Notes under the pieces: generated by a model | What the model saw: the letters and a program-made list of their open reading frames with translations, nothing else | Database searches by the model: none | What the model was told of the DNA's origin: nothing | Shown here: one piece after another, positions 63,215-64,000 of the stretch | How positions within the stretch are numbered: position 1 is the stretch's first letter | Layout: each line of letters opens with the position of its first letter | Origin: Tanypteryx hageni | Taxonomy: Eukaryota > Arthropoda > Insecta > Odonata > Petaluridae | Direction: 5' to 3' | NCBI GenBank assembly: GCA_028673005.1 | Contig: CM054113.1 | Span: forward strand, 65,672,850-65,736,849 | DNA length: 64,000 bases | Program-made: the position numbers and the translations under genes

Positions 63215-63950
63215 TTTGTATTGTCCCGAATATAACGCGACCCTAATTTTTTTGAAAAGTTTTCAAGAAGAAACTAAACCTCGAATATAACTCGACCCCA
63301 AACAACCTTCAGCCAATTTAACACAAGCTCCTCATTCATCCACCCCTTCTCCTGCGCGTGACGGTAACTTTTTTTTGGCATCCTTTTACGATTTAAAATT
63401 ACGTAGGTAGTCAGTTTTCGACCGTCGGCCGTGACTTCAAGCAAAACAGTTATTCTTGATTTCTCATTTCCGGTGTATTTTAACAACACCGATTTAGCTA
63501 TGACTATTTTAAAATTCATGTGATAACTTCGTCGGATTCCTCTGTTAACCTGCGATTTGGAAGAACCCTTTTTCTCAACATGATCAACACCCTTTTTGTC
63601 AACCATTGTTAAAATAACGGAAGAGTAAAAACTTGCTATGGTAGTTACAAAGAATATACTGACGCACTTATAGCTTGAATTTAATGATTATCGAGGGGTT
63701 AAGCCGCCGATTGAACTCGATCTGTTCTCGCCTCGGATGCTTTTCAAGTACACAATGTAACGTACGCCTAATGTGTCTACAATGTAACAAATATCTTGTA
63801 TCTCTTAAACAGACGTGCGGAATGTGTGGTGATTTTTTGAAACACGATTTTACGATCTTTTAAAATCATTAGTACTCGAATATAACGCGGGGGCTATTTT
63901 TAAAATTTCATTTTTTAGAAAAAAAACATCGCGTTATATAGACAATACGG
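63215..63950 (-). mobile_element. Tigger family C element with internal deletion
   Basis: The left 'gtattgtcccgaatataacg' and the right, reverse complemented, CCGTATTGTCTATATAACGC are terminal repeats, with TA at 63951-63952. The minus-strand frame 63274-63606 keeps transposase sequence: 'RRSYHMNFKIVIAKSVLLKY', 'GNEKSRITVLLEVTADGRKL', 'KGWMNEELVLNWLKVVW'. This is the DDE_1 region between the first and second catalytic Asp ('KG WMxxxLVxxWLxxVW'). The protein then runs out into terminal sequence, so most of the gene was lost by deletion. A truncated sister copy is nested at 20168-20630. Confidence 0.8.
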
Positions 63951-64000
63951 TACTATTCATATACATATGGGGCTCCATGGATATTCGTATCTGGTCCTTC

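Overview
The window is arthropod-like nuclear DNA: AT-rich, with split genes, long TA and CA microsatellites, and a heavy load of eukaryotic transposable elements. There is no bacterial gene organisation. I cannot tell insect from chelicerate. The only host gene I recognise is the 3' end of importin-7 (IPO7, 'moleskin' in Drosophila) on the + strand. It shows as three coding exons at 4790-4937, 12294-12437 and 25813-25880. All three have consensus splice sites, matching phase-1 junctions and one continuous family-typical C-terminus. The two introns are about 7.4 kb and 13.4 kb and are packed with transposons.

Layout. 1-4789: upstream intron or gene body, with remnants of two Tigger/pogo families (one element, 2651-4699, has both terminal inverted repeats). 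4938-12293: intron with degenerate repeats, a SINE relic, a nested inverted-repeat element, a perfect hairpin, a purine tract and a 5'-truncated CR1/L2-type LINE (9113-10255). 12438-25812: intron whose middle (13286-25252) is a chain of TA-targeting transposons, each bounded by residual TA/CA microsatellite: Tigger (13323-15882), mariner with a piggyBac fragment inside (15925-18500), a second mariner (18515-19786), a non-autonomous element with another nested in it (19825-21266), a second Tigger (21315-23632) and a further non-autonomous element (23715-24934).

25881-39400: the importin 3' untranslated region, a PIF/Harbinger-like MITE, a Jockey/CR1-like LINE in three copies in both orientations, a Penelope-like GIY-YIG fragment followed by a possible hammerhead-ribozyme core, a 150-bp TA microsatellite, a divergent tandem satellite, a piggyBac transposase fragment, a TTAA-flanked piggyBac-type non-autonomous element and a Merlin/ISXO2-like relic. 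39610-46243: one RTE/BovB-type LINE nested in another, each flanked by its own 10-bp target duplication. The inner element is intact but for one stop codon and carries a tRNA-derived SINE head at its 5' end.

48788-57704: a hAT element with an 8-bp target duplication. It contains its decayed KIAA1586-like transposase, an I-type LINE with RNase H (open frame of at least 1,151 codons) and a Jockey-like LINE with an internal deletion. 57774-63096: a probable large DNA transposon with subterminal repeats, hosting an open-frame Tc1/mariner-type DUF4817 element and a second, more decayed hAT. The window ends with another Tigger relic.

All functional calls rest on motif recognition by eye. No alignment or database search was run.
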